A stretch of 57,438 nt of DNA from Streptomyces sp. NTH33 (GCF_003236365.1 NZ_POTZ01000002.1:1-57438); one strand, 5' to 3'; counted from the stretch's first letter, positions 1 through 7,183 are shown. Made by a program: numbers and translations. The notes: generated from the sequence alone by a model not told the origin.

Positions 1-87
1 CAGGGGTGGCCGTGCCGGTCGCGGCTGCGGCCACCCCGCCGGGGTGTGGTGCGGGTCGGGTGCCGGTGCGGGCCGTCGGGGGCCGCG

Positions 88-405
88 TCACCACCAGCCG
101 GAGGACTTCTTGGCGGACTTGGCGGCGGCGGCCTCGGTGACGATGCGCTGCCGCTCGGTCTGCAGGGCGGTGATCTCCGCGATCAGCCGGGTCTCGGCGC
201 TGCTCCAGGCGGACTCAAGGCGGCGGTCGGCGTGGTCGGTGCTGCGGCCCCGGACGACCCGGTAGGAGCCGCCGGCCATGGCGGCGAGGATCGCGCGGCG
301 CTCGCGGCCGTCCAGCGGCCACATCTCCCGCTCGCGCACGGCCTCCAGCTTGCGGTTCGTCTTCCGGATCTCGCGGTCCACACGGCGGGTGTCGGGCTTG
401 CCCAT
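88..405 (-). CDS. Hypothetical element protein, 105 aa
   Basis: I do not recognise a family. The product is small, highly charged and predicted helical, with many Arg, Lys and Glu residues and no membrane segment, and it ends in a Lys-Lys-Ser-Ser-Gly-Trp-Trp tail. The ATG start sits only one base after the stop of the upstream gene (which ends at 407), so it is the fifth cistron of the minus-strand operon that begins at 2152. Its position downstream of a spread-type membrane protein suggests a transfer or replication accessory role, but nothing in the sequence proves this. The operon probably continues left of the window, since no terminator hairpin is evident between 1 and 87. Confidence 0.65.
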   Translation of the reverse strand: MGKPDTRRVDREIRKTNRKLEAVREREMWPLDGRERRAILAAMAGGSYRVVRGRSTDHADRRLESAWSSAETRLIAEITALQTERQRIVTEAAAAKSAKKSSGWW

Positions 406-406
406 G

Positions 407-754
407 TCAGGTACTCCTCGGGGATTCGGAGTGGTCGGGGTAGGCGCAGGGAACGCACGTGCCGAGCGAGGGCGGGATGACGTATCCGGCGTCGCGTCGG
501 CACTCGGGGCAGGTGCGGCGGGCGGCGTTGGCCTTGGCCAGCGCCGCCCGTCTCGCGGGGGTCATGGGCCGGACCGGCTTGGCCAGCTCGATGCGGTAGA
601 GGTAGGCGACCAGCGGGCCGCGCCGGCGGCGCGGGCGCTGCAACTCGGCAGCGACGGGCTGCCCGCCGGGCCGCAGGCCGTGCGCCCGCAACTGGCGGCG
701 GGTGGCGTATCCGTCCGGGGCGAGGCGCCACCGGAACACCGGCAGCGCCCCCAT
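407..754 (-). CDS. RRQRL-type putative zinc-binding element protein
   Basis: This protein of about 115 aa matches the small 'RRQRL motif-containing zinc-binding' proteins found in Streptomyces integrative elements. It has an Ala-Thr-Arg-Arg-Gln-Leu motif near residue 15 and a C-terminal Cys-Pro-Glu-Cys plus Cys-Val-Pro-Cys pair typical of a zinc ribbon. The start at 754 forms a TGATG overlap with the stop of the upstream gene, implying translational coupling; an in-frame ATG at 772 is the alternative. The family is associated with conjugative elements and its molecular function is unknown. Family name is from memory of the motif; zinc binding is inferred from the cysteines. Confidence 0.7.
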   Translation of the reverse strand: MGALPVFRWRLAPDGYATRRQLRAHGLRPGGQPVAAELQRPRRRRGPLVAYLYRIELAKPVRPMTPARRAALAKANAARRTCPECRRDAGYVIPPSLGTCVPCAYPDHSESPRST

Positions 755-1608
755 CACGCCACGCGCTTCCACGCGGCCCGCAGGCGGACCTCGGAGGCGG
801 AGTGGCCGGCCGCCCGGAACCGGGTGGCCATCTCCCGGTAGGACAGGGCCGGGGTCTCGCTGTTGCGGATCTCCTCGACCAGCGCATCAAGGGCCGCGTC
901 GGTGAGGGCGGGCGCCGTCTCCAGCGCGGGCACCGGCTCGGTGGGCCCCCACACGGGCAGTTCCCAGCGGGGCGTGACGCCGGGCGTGACGCGGGTCGTC
1001 ACGCAGGTCAGTGCCCGTCCGGTGTCCTCGCCCGCGCGCGCCGTCTCCAGCGTCGACCACGCGCCCGCGAGGGTCTGCGCGGTCTTGGCCTGGACGCGGG
1101 CGACGCGGGCGCCGGCCTGCGTCACGGCCGTCAGCCGCGTCTCCTCGGTGACGGCTTCGGCGCGCAGCCGGGCGCGGGCCACGGCCGCTTCGTCGCGGGC
1201 CTCCTGCTGGATGCCGCGGATCGCGTCCAGCGCCACCGGGGTGAGCGCGGTGCGCTCCCACAGACCGTGCACCAGCCACAGGGCCTTGGCCGCGATGGGC
1301 AGCCAGGCCACGGCCAGCCACGCGCCGGCGGACTCCTCGGCGGTCAGGGCGTGCGCGATTAGGACGCCGGCCGCGATGAGGCCGAAGGACCAGCCGACGG
1401 CGGTGACCGCGCGGTTGTGGTCGCCCTGTGCGGCCAGCCGGCGCTCGTAGGCGAGGGTGGCCAGCCATCCGCCGTCGATGCCCAGACCGACGACCAGGGC
1501 GACGGGCCACGGCATGGCCGTGCCCAGCCACATGACGACGACGGCCAGGGTGAGGACCATCGAGACGGCCGTCATCGTCACGGCGGGCAGTACGGTCTTG
1601 GCCTTCAT
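754..1608 (-). CDS. SpdB/DUF2637-like membrane spread protein
   Basis: The 284-aa product begins with four hydrophobic helices in its first 130 residues (Met-Pro-Trp-Pro and Gly-Ile-Asp-Gly-Gly-Trp motifs lie between helices 1 and 2). A long charged helical region and a C-terminal segment rich in Ala and Arg follow. This is the architecture of the DUF2637/SpdB-like proteins that help spread integrated plasmids through the mycelium after conjugation, acting at the membrane. The ATG at 1608 overlaps the previous stop by four bases (ATGA). The open frame continues upstream to 1707, but that extension is Arg/Pro-rich shadow sequence and overlaps the neighbour. The final ~40 residues resemble a winged-helix-like tail. 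Membrane topology is seen; the role is inferred. Confidence 0.72.
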   Translation of the reverse strand: MKAKTVLPAVTMTAVSMVLTLAVVVMWLGTAMPWPVALVVGLGIDGGWLATLAYERRLAAQGDHNRAVTAVGWSFGLIAAGVLIAHALTAEESAGAWLAVAWLPIAAKALWLVHGLWERTALTPVALDAIRGIQQEARDEAAVARARLRAEAVTEETRLTAVTQAGARVARVQAKTAQTLAGAWSTLETARAGEDTGRALTCVTTRVTPGVTPRWELPVWGPTEPVPALETAPALTDAALDALVEEIRNSETPALSYREMATRFRAAGHSASEVRLRAAWKRVA

Positions 1609-1883
1609 GCCGGCACCGCCTCTCGCGGCCGGACGGCGACGGCGGCGATCAGGACGACCGGGGTGGCGTCGTCGTCGGGGTCGCGGCTGTCCTCCAGCCA
1701 CGACCACTCCGCGCCGGGCGCCACCTCGTAGCCGAGCGCGGCCAGCACCTTACGGCGCTCCGCCACGGTGGGCACCGGGCCGGGCCGCTCCCACCGGAAG
1801 GTGGGCCACTGGGTTGCTCCGAGCAGGGCGACGTACAGGCGCCACGGCCCGCCGTTGCTCGACATCTGCGCGGTCAGCGTCAT
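1605..1883 (-). CDS. DUF6303-like small element protein
   Basis: The 92-aa protein has an aromatic-rich core (Gly-Gly-Pro-Trp-Arg-Leu-Tyr-Val, Pro-Thr-Phe-Arg-Trp, Glu-Trp-Ser-Trp) and resembles the DUF6303 proteins common in actinomycete integrative elements. Function is unknown. The start at 1883 shares a base with the upstream stop (TGATG), and its own stop overlaps the start of the membrane protein. It is therefore embedded in a tightly coupled four-gene block. The frame is open for a further 200 codons upstream, but the shorter form is preferred because it fits the overlap pattern and the family length. Confidence 0.7.
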   Translation of the reverse strand: MTLTAQMSSNGGPWRLYVALLGATQWPTFRWERPGPVPTVAERRKVLAALGYEVAPGAEWSWLEDSRDPDDDATPVVLIAAVAVRPREAVPA

Positions 1884-2152
1884 CACGCCGCACCCCCCGG
1901 CAGCAGCGCGCCGGCCGTACGGTTGAGCAGTGCGACCCGGGCGGCCAGCGCCCGGCGGCGGGCCCGGCGGATGCGGCGGGCGTCCAGCTCGGTCGGCGTG
2001 CGGTCCAGGGTGAGGATCTGCGCGTCGAGCAGGTCGACGTCCGCCAGGATGACGGGCATCTCCTCCTCGATCGCGTCCAGTTCCGCGGCCGTCGGCTCGA
2101 TCCAGTCGGCGAACGCGGTAACAGCGTCCTGAACAGTGACGATGTGGTTCAT
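1883..2152 (-). CDS. DUF6284-like first gene of the transfer operon
   Basis: The 89-aa product is acidic in its first half, has a helical centre and an Arg-rich stretch at residues 60-70. It resembles the DUF6284 family of actinomycete mobile elements, whose function is unknown. It is the promoter-proximal cistron of the minus-strand operon, with ATG at 2152. The leader upstream contains a strong hairpin and, further up, the palindromic operators described separately, so expression is probably silenced by the element's GntR-Nudix regulator. Confidence 0.7.
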   Translation of the reverse strand: MNHIVTVQDAVTAFADWIEPTAAELDAIEEEMPVILADVDLLDAQILTLDRTPTELDARRIRRARRRALAARVALLNRTAGALLPGGAA

Positions 2153-2189
2153 TGGGTCGTGTTCCTCTCAGACAGGAACGGCCCGAACA

Positions 2190-2219
2190 GCGGCCCCGGT
2201 GTTCCAGCACCGGGGCCGC
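2190..2219. repeat. Perfect 12-bp stem hairpin in operon leader
   Basis: GCGGCCCCGGTG (2190-2201) and its exact complement (2208-2219) flank a six-base loop. It lies 38 bases upstream of the first operon start on the transcribed leader. A second smaller inverted repeat, GTTCCT/AGGAAC, occupies 2161-2179. Neither has a T-tract, so they are not simple terminators. A leader structure limiting translation or transcription of the transfer operon is possible. Confidence 0.5.
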
Positions 2220-2338
2220 GCGCCGTTGAAGTCGGACTGTCCGGCTCCCCTCGGCGCTGCTCGTACGAGACGAGCAGCGGAGGCAACCGGCCGCAGCAGT
2301 GGGCTGCGGAGAGGTTGAGCATGTTTCGCTGTCTCCTT

Positions 2339-2354
2339 CGGGAGCGCGCTCCCG
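2339..2354. promoter_or_regulatory. 16-bp perfect palindrome in the divergent control region
   Basis: CGGGAGCGCGCTCCCG reads identically on both strands. It sits in the roughly 550-bp region between the minus-strand operon and the HTH-TPR gene, in which I see no coding gene. It differs from the CTGGTGCGCACCAG sites nearby, so a second regulator, possibly the HTH-TPR protein, could bind here. That assignment is inference. Confidence 0.4.
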
Positions 2355-2510
2355 TTTCAGGCGTATGGAGACGTGACCTTTCGGTCTCAGCCCTCCGGTT
2401 GACCAGGGGTCCGGGTCCCTCGGCCCGCTCTGTCCCGGGCCCCTTGGCGCCGCGTTCGTGAACACGGCGCCCATCGCGTGCACACCACAGACCGGACGCG
2501 AGCCCGAAAT

Positions 2511-2554
2511 CTGGTGCGCACCAGTAGAGTGCAACTGGTGCGCACCAGAGTCAA
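2511..2554 (-). promoter_or_regulatory. Tandem 14-bp operators over a minus-strand promoter
   Basis: Two identical palindromes, CTGGTGCGCACCAG, occupy 2511-2524 and 2535-2548, 24 bp start to start. On the minus strand a -35-like TTGACT (2554-2549) is followed after 17 bp by CACTCT (2531-2526). One palindrome therefore fills the spacer and the other overlaps the transcription start. A bound repressor would block this promoter of the transfer operon. A near-copy lies before the GntR-Nudix gene. The palindromes are seen directly; the promoter hexamers are approximate. Confidence 0.7.
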
Positions 2555-2706
2555 GGTGGTTCGCCGAATCGGGTGGCGTTCACCTCGTTGCGGTGCCTCT
2601 CCAGAAGACCGCTTCAGGCAGGGCGATCGGTAGCCAACAGGGCTTAACACCCGTCCTGTTAACCCCTGTTGACCTGCGGCAATATGCGGCATGCTGGGAG
2701 CGTCAG

Positions 2707-3867
2707 TTGAGGGCATCTATCGCCGGACGGTGGCCTGTGAGCACAGGACTTCGGAGCGCGCGGACGGCGCGCGGCTGGTCTCAGGAGCGACTAGTTCGCG
2801 AGATTGAGCAGTACGCCCGACGGAACGTCACGGACGTTGCATCAACCGCGAGTCTGCGGGTGTACGTGTCCGAGTGGGAGAACGGCAAGCGCACCATCTC
2901 GGACCGCTACGCGGCGATCCTGCGGCAGCTTCTCGGAGTGACCGACACCGAGTTGAGGGACGCCACGCCGGTGCCAGTGGCGCCGTCGGCCGACGGCTAC
3001 GACGAACTGCTCAGCCGGATTGATGCGGCCAGTAGCGTCAGCGAGTCCATGGTGAAGGCGTTCAACGACCAAACCGAGTTGCTCCGCACCATGGACCGGC
3101 AGATGGGCGCGGCCGGTCTGGTCGACCAGATGACGGGCCACCTTGCCGCCTTGGAAGACGCGCTCAACTTCGCCGTACTGCCTACCGCGCGTCGGCCCGT
3201 GGCGCTCGCACTCGCGGGTGCATCGACCCTCGCGGCGTGGCAGGCAATCGACTCCGGAGCGGTCGAACGAGCGTGGCGACACTACGAACTCGCCAAGCGG
3301 GCAGCGCGAGACGCTGAGGCTCCGATGTACCTCGCCCACGCCATGGCGGAACAGGCGTACGTGCTCTGTGAGGCTGGCCGCCCGGCGCTCGGTGTCGACC
3401 TCGTTCGGGACGCCCGGCGCACGGTCGGCCAGGCCGGTTCGGCACGGCTCCGGGCATGGCTGTACGCCGCAGAGGCGGAAATGTGTGCTCACGCCGGCAT
3501 GCCGGACGACTGCCGACGCGCGCTCGATGCTGCCATGGCCAGCATCCCGCCGGGCCCGGAGGACCGGGACCCCGACATGCTGAGCATCTTCCTGAACGAC
3601 GTGCATCTCGCCCGATGGCACGGCAACGTGCTCGCCTTGCTCGGTGACGGCGACGCGGTCACGAGTCTGTACGGGGCGCTGGAAGGGATGGATCCGACGT
3701 TCGTGCGGGCGCGGGCCGGGCTGCACACCGACTTGGCGCAGGCACACCTCACCCGAGCCGAGTACGACGATGCCCACACCCATCTGAGGCAGGCCCGGCT
3801 GTTGGCGAGCCGCACCGGTTCGGTGCGGCAGCGCCGCCGTGTCGACATGCTCAGCGCGCGGCTGTGA
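2707..3867 (+). CDS. HTH-TPR transcriptional regulator
   Basis: The roughly 386-aa protein has an N-terminal Xre-type helix-turn-helix (about residues 14-75; Gly-Trp-Ser-Gln-Glu-Arg-Leu and Ser-Glu-Trp-Glu-Asn-Gly-Lys are typical of helices 2 to 4). A long all-helical TPR-like region with repeated Ala-rich pairs fills the rest. Such proteins regulate gene expression in actinomycetes and often sense small ligands or peptides through the TPR part; no ligand is evident here. TTG at 2707 is chosen because GGGAG precedes it by six bases. GTG at 2737 is the alternative and keeps the HTH. Its 3' end overlaps the convergent GntR-Nudix gene by 17 bp. It is transcribed away from the transfer operon and may control excision or transfer. 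Confidence 0.75.
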   Translation: MRASIAGRWPVSTGLRSARTARGWSQERLVREIEQYARRNVTDVASTASLRVYVSEWENGKRTISDRYAAILRQLLGVTDTELRDATPVPVAPSADGYDELLSRIDAASSVSESMVKAFNDQTELLRTMDRQMGAAGLVDQMTGHLAALEDALNFAVLPTARRPVALALAGASTLAAWQAIDSGAVERAWRHYELAKRAARDAEAPMYLAHAMAEQAYVLCEAGRPALGVDLVRDARRTVGQAGSARLRAWLYAAEAEMCAHAGMPDDCRRALDAAMASIPPGPEDRDPDMLSIFLNDVHLARWHGNVLALLGDGDAVTSLYGALEGMDPTFVRARAGLHTDLAQAHLTRAEYDDAHTHLRQARLLASRTGSVRQRRRVDMLSARL

Positions 3868-4639
3868 CTCCCTGCCCGCGCCGGCTCGCCAGGATGTGCA
3901 GCAGGGCAACGAGGGTGCCGGACCCCATCAGCTCACCGCGGGCCATGAGCCCCGGAACGTCCGCCAGGGGAACCCACTCGATGTGACCCGCCTCCTCAAG
4001 GTCGCTCGGCTCGCCGACCTTTTCCGCGCCGCGGCCCACGAAGATCTCGTGCGGCGAGTCGACCATGCCGACCATGGGCTGATAGGTCACGACGTGTTCC
4101 AGCGACTTCGGGCGCCACCCGGTCTCTTCGACGACTTCCCGCAGCGCCGTGGCCGCTGGGTCCTCTCCGGCGTCAACGATGCCGCCCGGGAGCTCCCAAC
4201 CGAACTGCTGCGGTACGAAGCGGTACCGCCACATCATGAGCACGCGGTCTTGGTCGTCCAGCACCGCAGTGACGGCGACGCGGTGCAGCCGCACCACGTG
4301 GTGCTCGAACCGCTTCACTCCGGGCGGTTCCACATCCCAGAGCTGAAGTTTCACCCATCGGTTGTCGTACAGGTCGCGCTCACCGTGGATGCGCCACGGC
4401 TCCACGCCGTCCGGCCGTTCGACGCTCACCGCGCCCGGTACCCGGTAGGAACTCCGGCCCCGCACCTCCAACGCTCCCTCGGTCACCAGGCGGGCGAGCA
4501 CTTGCCGCAGTGCCGTCCGGCCGATGCCGAGCTCTTCGACCAGCGCGCGCTCCGACGGGAACTTGTCACCGGGGGCGTACTCGCCGGACGCCAGTCGCTT
4601 CCGAAGCGTCTCGTAAACCTTGGTCGTCTTCGGTCCCAT
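3851..4639 (-). CDS. GntR-Nudix fusion regulator (KorSA/Pif-like)
   Basis: The 262-aa protein has two domains. Residues 1-65 form a GntR winged helix (Val-Tyr-Glu-Thr-Leu-Arg, then Pro-Ser-Glu-Arg-Ala-Leu and Gly-Arg-Thr-Ala-Leu-Arg). Residues 105-245 form a Nudix hydrolase with a complete Nudix box, G-x5-E-x7-REVVEETGW. In pSAM2, transfer genes are repressed by the GntR protein KorSA, and redundant transfer is blocked by Pif, a Nudix protein; here both activities sit in one chain. The ATG at 4639 begins the GntR domain; the frame runs to 4786 but the extra residues lack domain character. An operator-like palindrome just upstream suggests autorepression. Assignment of the domains is strong; the immunity role is inferred. 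Confidence 0.85.
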   Translation of the reverse strand: MGPKTTKVYETLRKRLASGEYAPGDKFPSERALVEELGIGRTALRQVLARLVTEGALEVRGRSSYRVPGAVSVERPDGVEPWRIHGERDLYDNRWVKLQLWDVEPPGVKRFEHHVVRLHRVAVTAVLDDQDRVLMMWRYRFVPQQFGWELPGGIVDAGEDPAATALREVVEETGWRPKSLEHVVTYQPMVGMVDSPHEIFVGRGAEKVGEPSDLEEAGHIEWVPLADVPGLMARGELMGSGTLVALLHILASRRGQGVTAAR

Positions 4640-4663
4640 CCGCGGAGCACTCTCCGTTCTGCC

Positions 4664-4681
4664 GTGGTGCGTACCAGCGTA
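4664..4681 (-). promoter_or_regulatory. Third operator copy at the GntR-Nudix promoter
   Basis: GTGGTGCGTACCAG (4664-4677) matches the CTGGTGCGCACCAG sites at 2511 and 2535 in 12 of 14 positions. A minus-strand -10-like TACGCT (4681-4676) abuts it, placing the start of transcription inside the palindrome, about 30 bases before the ATG at 4639. This is the expected arrangement for autorepression. Confidence 0.65.
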
Positions 4682-4791
4682 ACGGGCAGGGGTCACACTT
4701 CCTCCGGTCGTATTCGATGCTTCCCAAGCGGGCCATGGGACACCTGTGGGGCAGGGACCCCCGTATGGCAGGAACGACCAGCTCAATTAGG

Positions 4792-4825
4792 CTGGCCACG
4801 CCTCTTAACGCCCGTAGGGCATAGC
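4792..4825 (+). repeat. 34-bp direct repeat, copy 1
   Basis: This copy matches 4866-4899 in 31 of 34 positions; the shared core is CGCCCGTAGGGCATAGC. The two copies start 74 bp apart and lie 220-145 bp from the tRNA-Tyr att fragment. Paired direct repeats beside an att site are typical of integrase arm-binding or excisionase sites. The core contains a small GCCC/GGGC inverted repeat. Confidence 0.65.
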
Positions 4826-4865
4826 AACGCTTCGATCTCGCGCAGCACCCGCGCCGGATCATGCC

Positions 4866-4899
4866 CTGGCCATGCCTCTCAGCGCCCGTAGGGCATAGC
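4866..4899 (+). repeat. 34-bp direct repeat, copy 2
   Basis: Partner of the repeat at 4792-4825, differing at three positions. No coding gene is visible between the GntR-Nudix promoter and the att site (about 4682-5042), so this stretch is best read as the recombination arm of the element. Confidence 0.65.
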
Positions 4900-5042
4900 G
4901 CTCCCGTCCGCAGCGCCGTTCAGGGCGCCCTGCGGTTCGGGGGTGCCTGACAGGCCCCGACGAACGGCCGATTCCCCCATGTGTCCCCCCGACGGGCGGT
5001 TGGATGAGGAAAGAGCAGGTCACCGGCCGCAGCGGCGGCCCG

Positions 5043-5092
5043 CTGTAAATCTGCCGGCTCAGCCTTCCCAGGTTCGAATCCTGGCGCCGCCA
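5043..5092 (+). other. att site: displaced 3' part of tRNA-Tyr (GTA)
   Basis: From 5043 the sequence reads as the anticodon loop with anticodon GTA, the 3' anticodon strand, variable arm, T arm (CCAGG-TTCGAAT-CCTGG at 5068-5084) and 3' acceptor strand CGCCGCC plus discriminator A of tRNA-Tyr. The bases before 5043 do not pair and no D arm or 5' acceptor strand exists, so this is not a functional tRNA. Elements integrating into a tRNA 3' end restore the gene at one side and leave such a fragment at the other; SLP1 of S. coelicolor is known to use tRNA-Tyr. The intact gene should lie left of the window. Confidence 0.85.
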
Positions 5093-5102
5093 CACTGAGA
5101 AG

Positions 5103-5144
5103 ACCCCCTCTGTCTGCGGAGACGTAGACCGGAGGGGGTTTTTC
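5103..5144 (+). terminator. Intrinsic terminator after the tRNA-Tyr att fragment
   Basis: ACCCCCTC (5103-5110) pairs with GAGGGGGT (5132-5139), with a smaller inner pairing and a following run of five T. Before integration this would have terminated tRNA-Tyr. It may also receive transcription of the minus-strand gene ending at 5164. Confidence 0.75.
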
Positions 5145-5163
5145 GTGGAGGGGTGACGCCCAC

Positions 5164-5820
5164 TCAGTTGCCGGCCACCGACTTCACCGCGACCGACACC
5201 GGTGCCGAGCCGCTGACGAGTTCCAGGGTCAGGCCGGCGGTGGCGGGAGTGTCGACCAGTTCGGCCAGGACGGCGGCCACGTCGTCGCGGGGGATCGCGC
5301 CGCGGCCGGTGTGGGCCTCCAGGCGTACGAGGCCGGTGCCGGCGTCGTTCGTCAGCGCCCCGGGGCGCAGGATCGTCCAGTCCAGGGCCTCCTGGCCGCG
5401 GACGTGGTCGTCGGCCGCGCCCTTGGCGCGCAGGTAGACGTCGAAGACCTCGTCGCCCTTGTGCCCCGCGTCCGCGCCCATCGACGACACGACCAGATGC
5501 CGGCGCACGCCCGCGCGTACCGCCGCGTCCGCGAACAGCACCGCCGCGCCCTTGTCCACCGTGTCCTTGCGTGCCGCGCCGCTGCCCGGGCCCGCGCCCG
5601 CCGCGAACACCGCCGCGTCGGCACCCCGCAGCCGCTCCGCGACCTCCTCGACCGACGCCGACTCCAGGTCGAGCACGATCGGTTCAACACCGGCCGCCCG
5701 CAGGTCCTCGCTCTGCTCGGCGCGGCGAATGATCCCCGCCACCTCGTCCCCGCGTGCGGCGAGCAGCCGCTCCAGCCGCAGCGCGATCTGACCATGACCA
5801 CCAGCGATGACAATGCGCAT
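5164..5820 (-). CDS. NAD(P)-binding Rossmann protein (atypical SDR)
   Basis: The 218-aa protein starts Met-Arg-Ile-Val-Ile-Ala-Gly-Gly-His-Gly-Gln-Ile-Ala, a variant of the G-x-x-G-x-x-G dinucleotide motif of atypical short-chain dehydrogenases (SDR_a5, NAD(P)H-binding). A Val-Val-Ser-Ser-Met-Gly-Ala segment near residue 110 and Asp-Trp-Thr-Ile-Leu-Arg-Pro-Gly near 153 are characteristic. Such proteins act as cytoplasmic reductases or redox sensors; no substrate can be assigned. The start at 5820 is preferred over the longer open frame to 5913, because the Rossmann strand begins there and the upstream part is a GTACACCC repeat. First chromosomal gene right of the integrated element. Confidence 0.8.
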   Translation of the reverse strand: MRIVIAGGHGQIALRLERLLAARGDEVAGIIRRAEQSEDLRAAGVEPIVLDLESASVEEVAERLRGADAAVFAAGAGPGSGAARKDTVDKGAAVLFADAAVRAGVRRHLVVSSMGADAGHKGDEVFDVYLRAKGAADDHVRGQEALDWTILRPGALTNDAGTGLVRLEAHTGRGAIPRDDVAAVLAELVDTPATAGLTLELVSGSAPVSVAVKSVAGN

Positions 5821-5880
5821 GTCTCCGACCGTACGCCCGAACGGCCGCATCCGCCGCACGACTTCGGGCGCGTCCCGGGG

Positions 5881-5912
5881 CACACACCCGTACACCCCCG
5901 TACACCCGTACA
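5881..5912 (+). repeat. Short tandem repeat CGTACACCC
   Basis: Three to four imperfect copies of CGTACACCC follow one another between the amidohydrolase and the NAD(P)-binding gene, both on minus. It is upstream of the latter's start and could be a regulator site or slippage repeat. Nothing further can be said. Confidence 0.5.
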
Positions 5913-5917
5913 CCGCG

Positions 5918-7183
5918 TCACGACAGCTCGCCCCGCCCCTGCCGCGGCAGCCCCAGCTCCGCGATGGCGGCCGAGTCGCAGAACTCCCGTACCGCGCTCG
6001 TACGTGCCACCACGCGCCCGCGGTGCACCACGACCCGGCTGTACCCGAGCGACAGCGCCCCCGCGAGCCGGTCGCCGCGCACCGCGAGCAGCTCGGCGGG
6101 AAAGCCCGCCTCTACCCGCACCTCGGGCAGGCCGAGCACCGCGCGGGCCGACGCGCTCACCGCGTCGTAGGCGTCCTCGGGGCGCAGCCCGTGGCGGGAG
6201 GCCAGCAGGTACGCCGCCTCCAGCGGGTCGCCGCGCCCCACCGGGTTCGACACGTCCCGCAGGGCGCCGCTGCCCGCGGCCACCCGCACCCCGGCCGCCC
6301 GCAGCAGCCGCACCGGAGCCGTGTCCCGCCCCTCGGCGTCCCCGCAGCCGCCCTGGGGCAGGCACACCACCGCCACCCCGGCCGCGGCCAGTCGGTCCGC
6401 GGCCCGCGCGGCGGCCCCGGCCGGCAGCCGGGACAGACCGCCGCAGGGACCCAGTGCCACTCCGGGGCGCAGCCCGCCCGCCATCGCCGCGATGCGCGCC
6501 AGACGGGCCGGGTCGGCCCCGTCGGTGTGCAGGTCGACGGGGCAGCCGTGCTCGGAGGCGACCTCGAGGACCGCCTCGACGTAGCCCGTGGGGTCGGGGT
6601 CCACGTCCGGGCAGCCGCCCACCACGCACGCGCCCGCCTTCACCGCGTCCCGCAGCATCGCCAGGCCCTCGGCGCCGGCCGTACCGGTGAGCACGCGCGG
6701 CACCGCCACCGTCGTCAGCCCGGTGAGCCCGCGCAGCGCCCGCCGCGCCCGCAGGACGGCCGTCAGGACACCGAGCCCCTGGACGTCACCCACGCGTACG
6801 TGTGCGCGCACGGCCGTCGCCCCGTGCCCCAGTTGCAGCAGCGCGGCCTCGGTCGTCCGGCGCTGGACGTCCTCCGGGTCGTACGACACCGGGCCGCCGC
6901 CGTCGGCGGTCAGGGCGGTGTCCAGGTGGGCGTGGGGCTCGACCGGGGCCGGCAGGAGCAGGTAGCCGCCGAGGTCCACGCGCGCGCCCCTGTCCCGCGG
7001 CCCGCCGGCATCGAGGCTGCCGGCGGTGCCGACCGCCTCGATGCGCCCGCCGGCCAGCCGTACGTCCACGGTCCGGCCGTCGGCCAGCCGGGCCCCGCAC
7101 AGCAGCAGCCCGTCCGGGCCCGTCCGTCCGGACGAGCCCGGCGAGGAGGACGAGTGGGGCGGCTGCGGCTGACCGGGGGGCAT
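5918..7183 (-). CDS. Amidohydrolase-fold protein, probably catalytically degenerate
   Basis: The 421-aa product has the cytosine-deaminase-like amidohydrolase layout: a small beta-sandwich, Pro-His-Ala-His-Leu-Asp at residues 83-88 (metal HxH), Val-Asp-Leu-His at 216-219, and the Asn-Pro-Val-Gly-Arg-Gly-Asp segment near 313. Three expected active-site residues are changed: the Glu three after His219 is Gly222, the later metal His position reads Pro246, and the catalytic Asp position reads Gly306. A normal deaminase reaction is therefore unlikely, by analogy with E. coli CodA. The start at 7183 follows GGAG by seven bases. It is probably cytoplasmic, upstream of the NAD(P)-binding gene and possibly co-transcribed with it. 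Confidence 0.75.
   Translation of the reverse strand: MPPGQPQPPHSSSSPGSSGRTGPDGLLLCGARLADGRTVDVRLAGGRIEAVGTAGSLDAGGPRDRGARVDLGGYLLLPAPVEPHAHLDTALTADGGGPVSYDPEDVQRRTTEAALLQLGHGATAVRAHVRVGDVQGLGVLTAVLRARRALRGLTGLTTVAVPRVLTGTAGAEGLAMLRDAVKAGACVVGGCPDVDPDPTGYVEAVLEVASEHGCPVDLHTDGADPARLARIAAMAGGLRPGVALGPCGGLSRLPAGAAARAADRLAAAGVAVVCLPQGGCGDAEGRDTAPVRLLRAAGVRVAAGSGALRDVSNPVGRGDPLEAAYLLASRHGLRPEDAYDAVSASARAVLGLPEVRVEAGFPAELLAVRGDRLAGALSLGYSRVVVHRGRVVARTSAVREFCDSAAIAELGLPRQGRGELS

Noticed and set aside
5020..5092. Complete tRNA-Tyr gene
   Set aside because: The 5' acceptor strand, D arm and 5' anticodon strand are missing, so only the 3' part is present.
4859..5095. A minus-strand frame reading Arg-Arg-Gln-Asp-Ser-Asn-Leu-Gly-Arg-Leu
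   Set aside because: This is the well-known spurious translation of a tRNA gene; it covers the tRNA-Tyr fragment.
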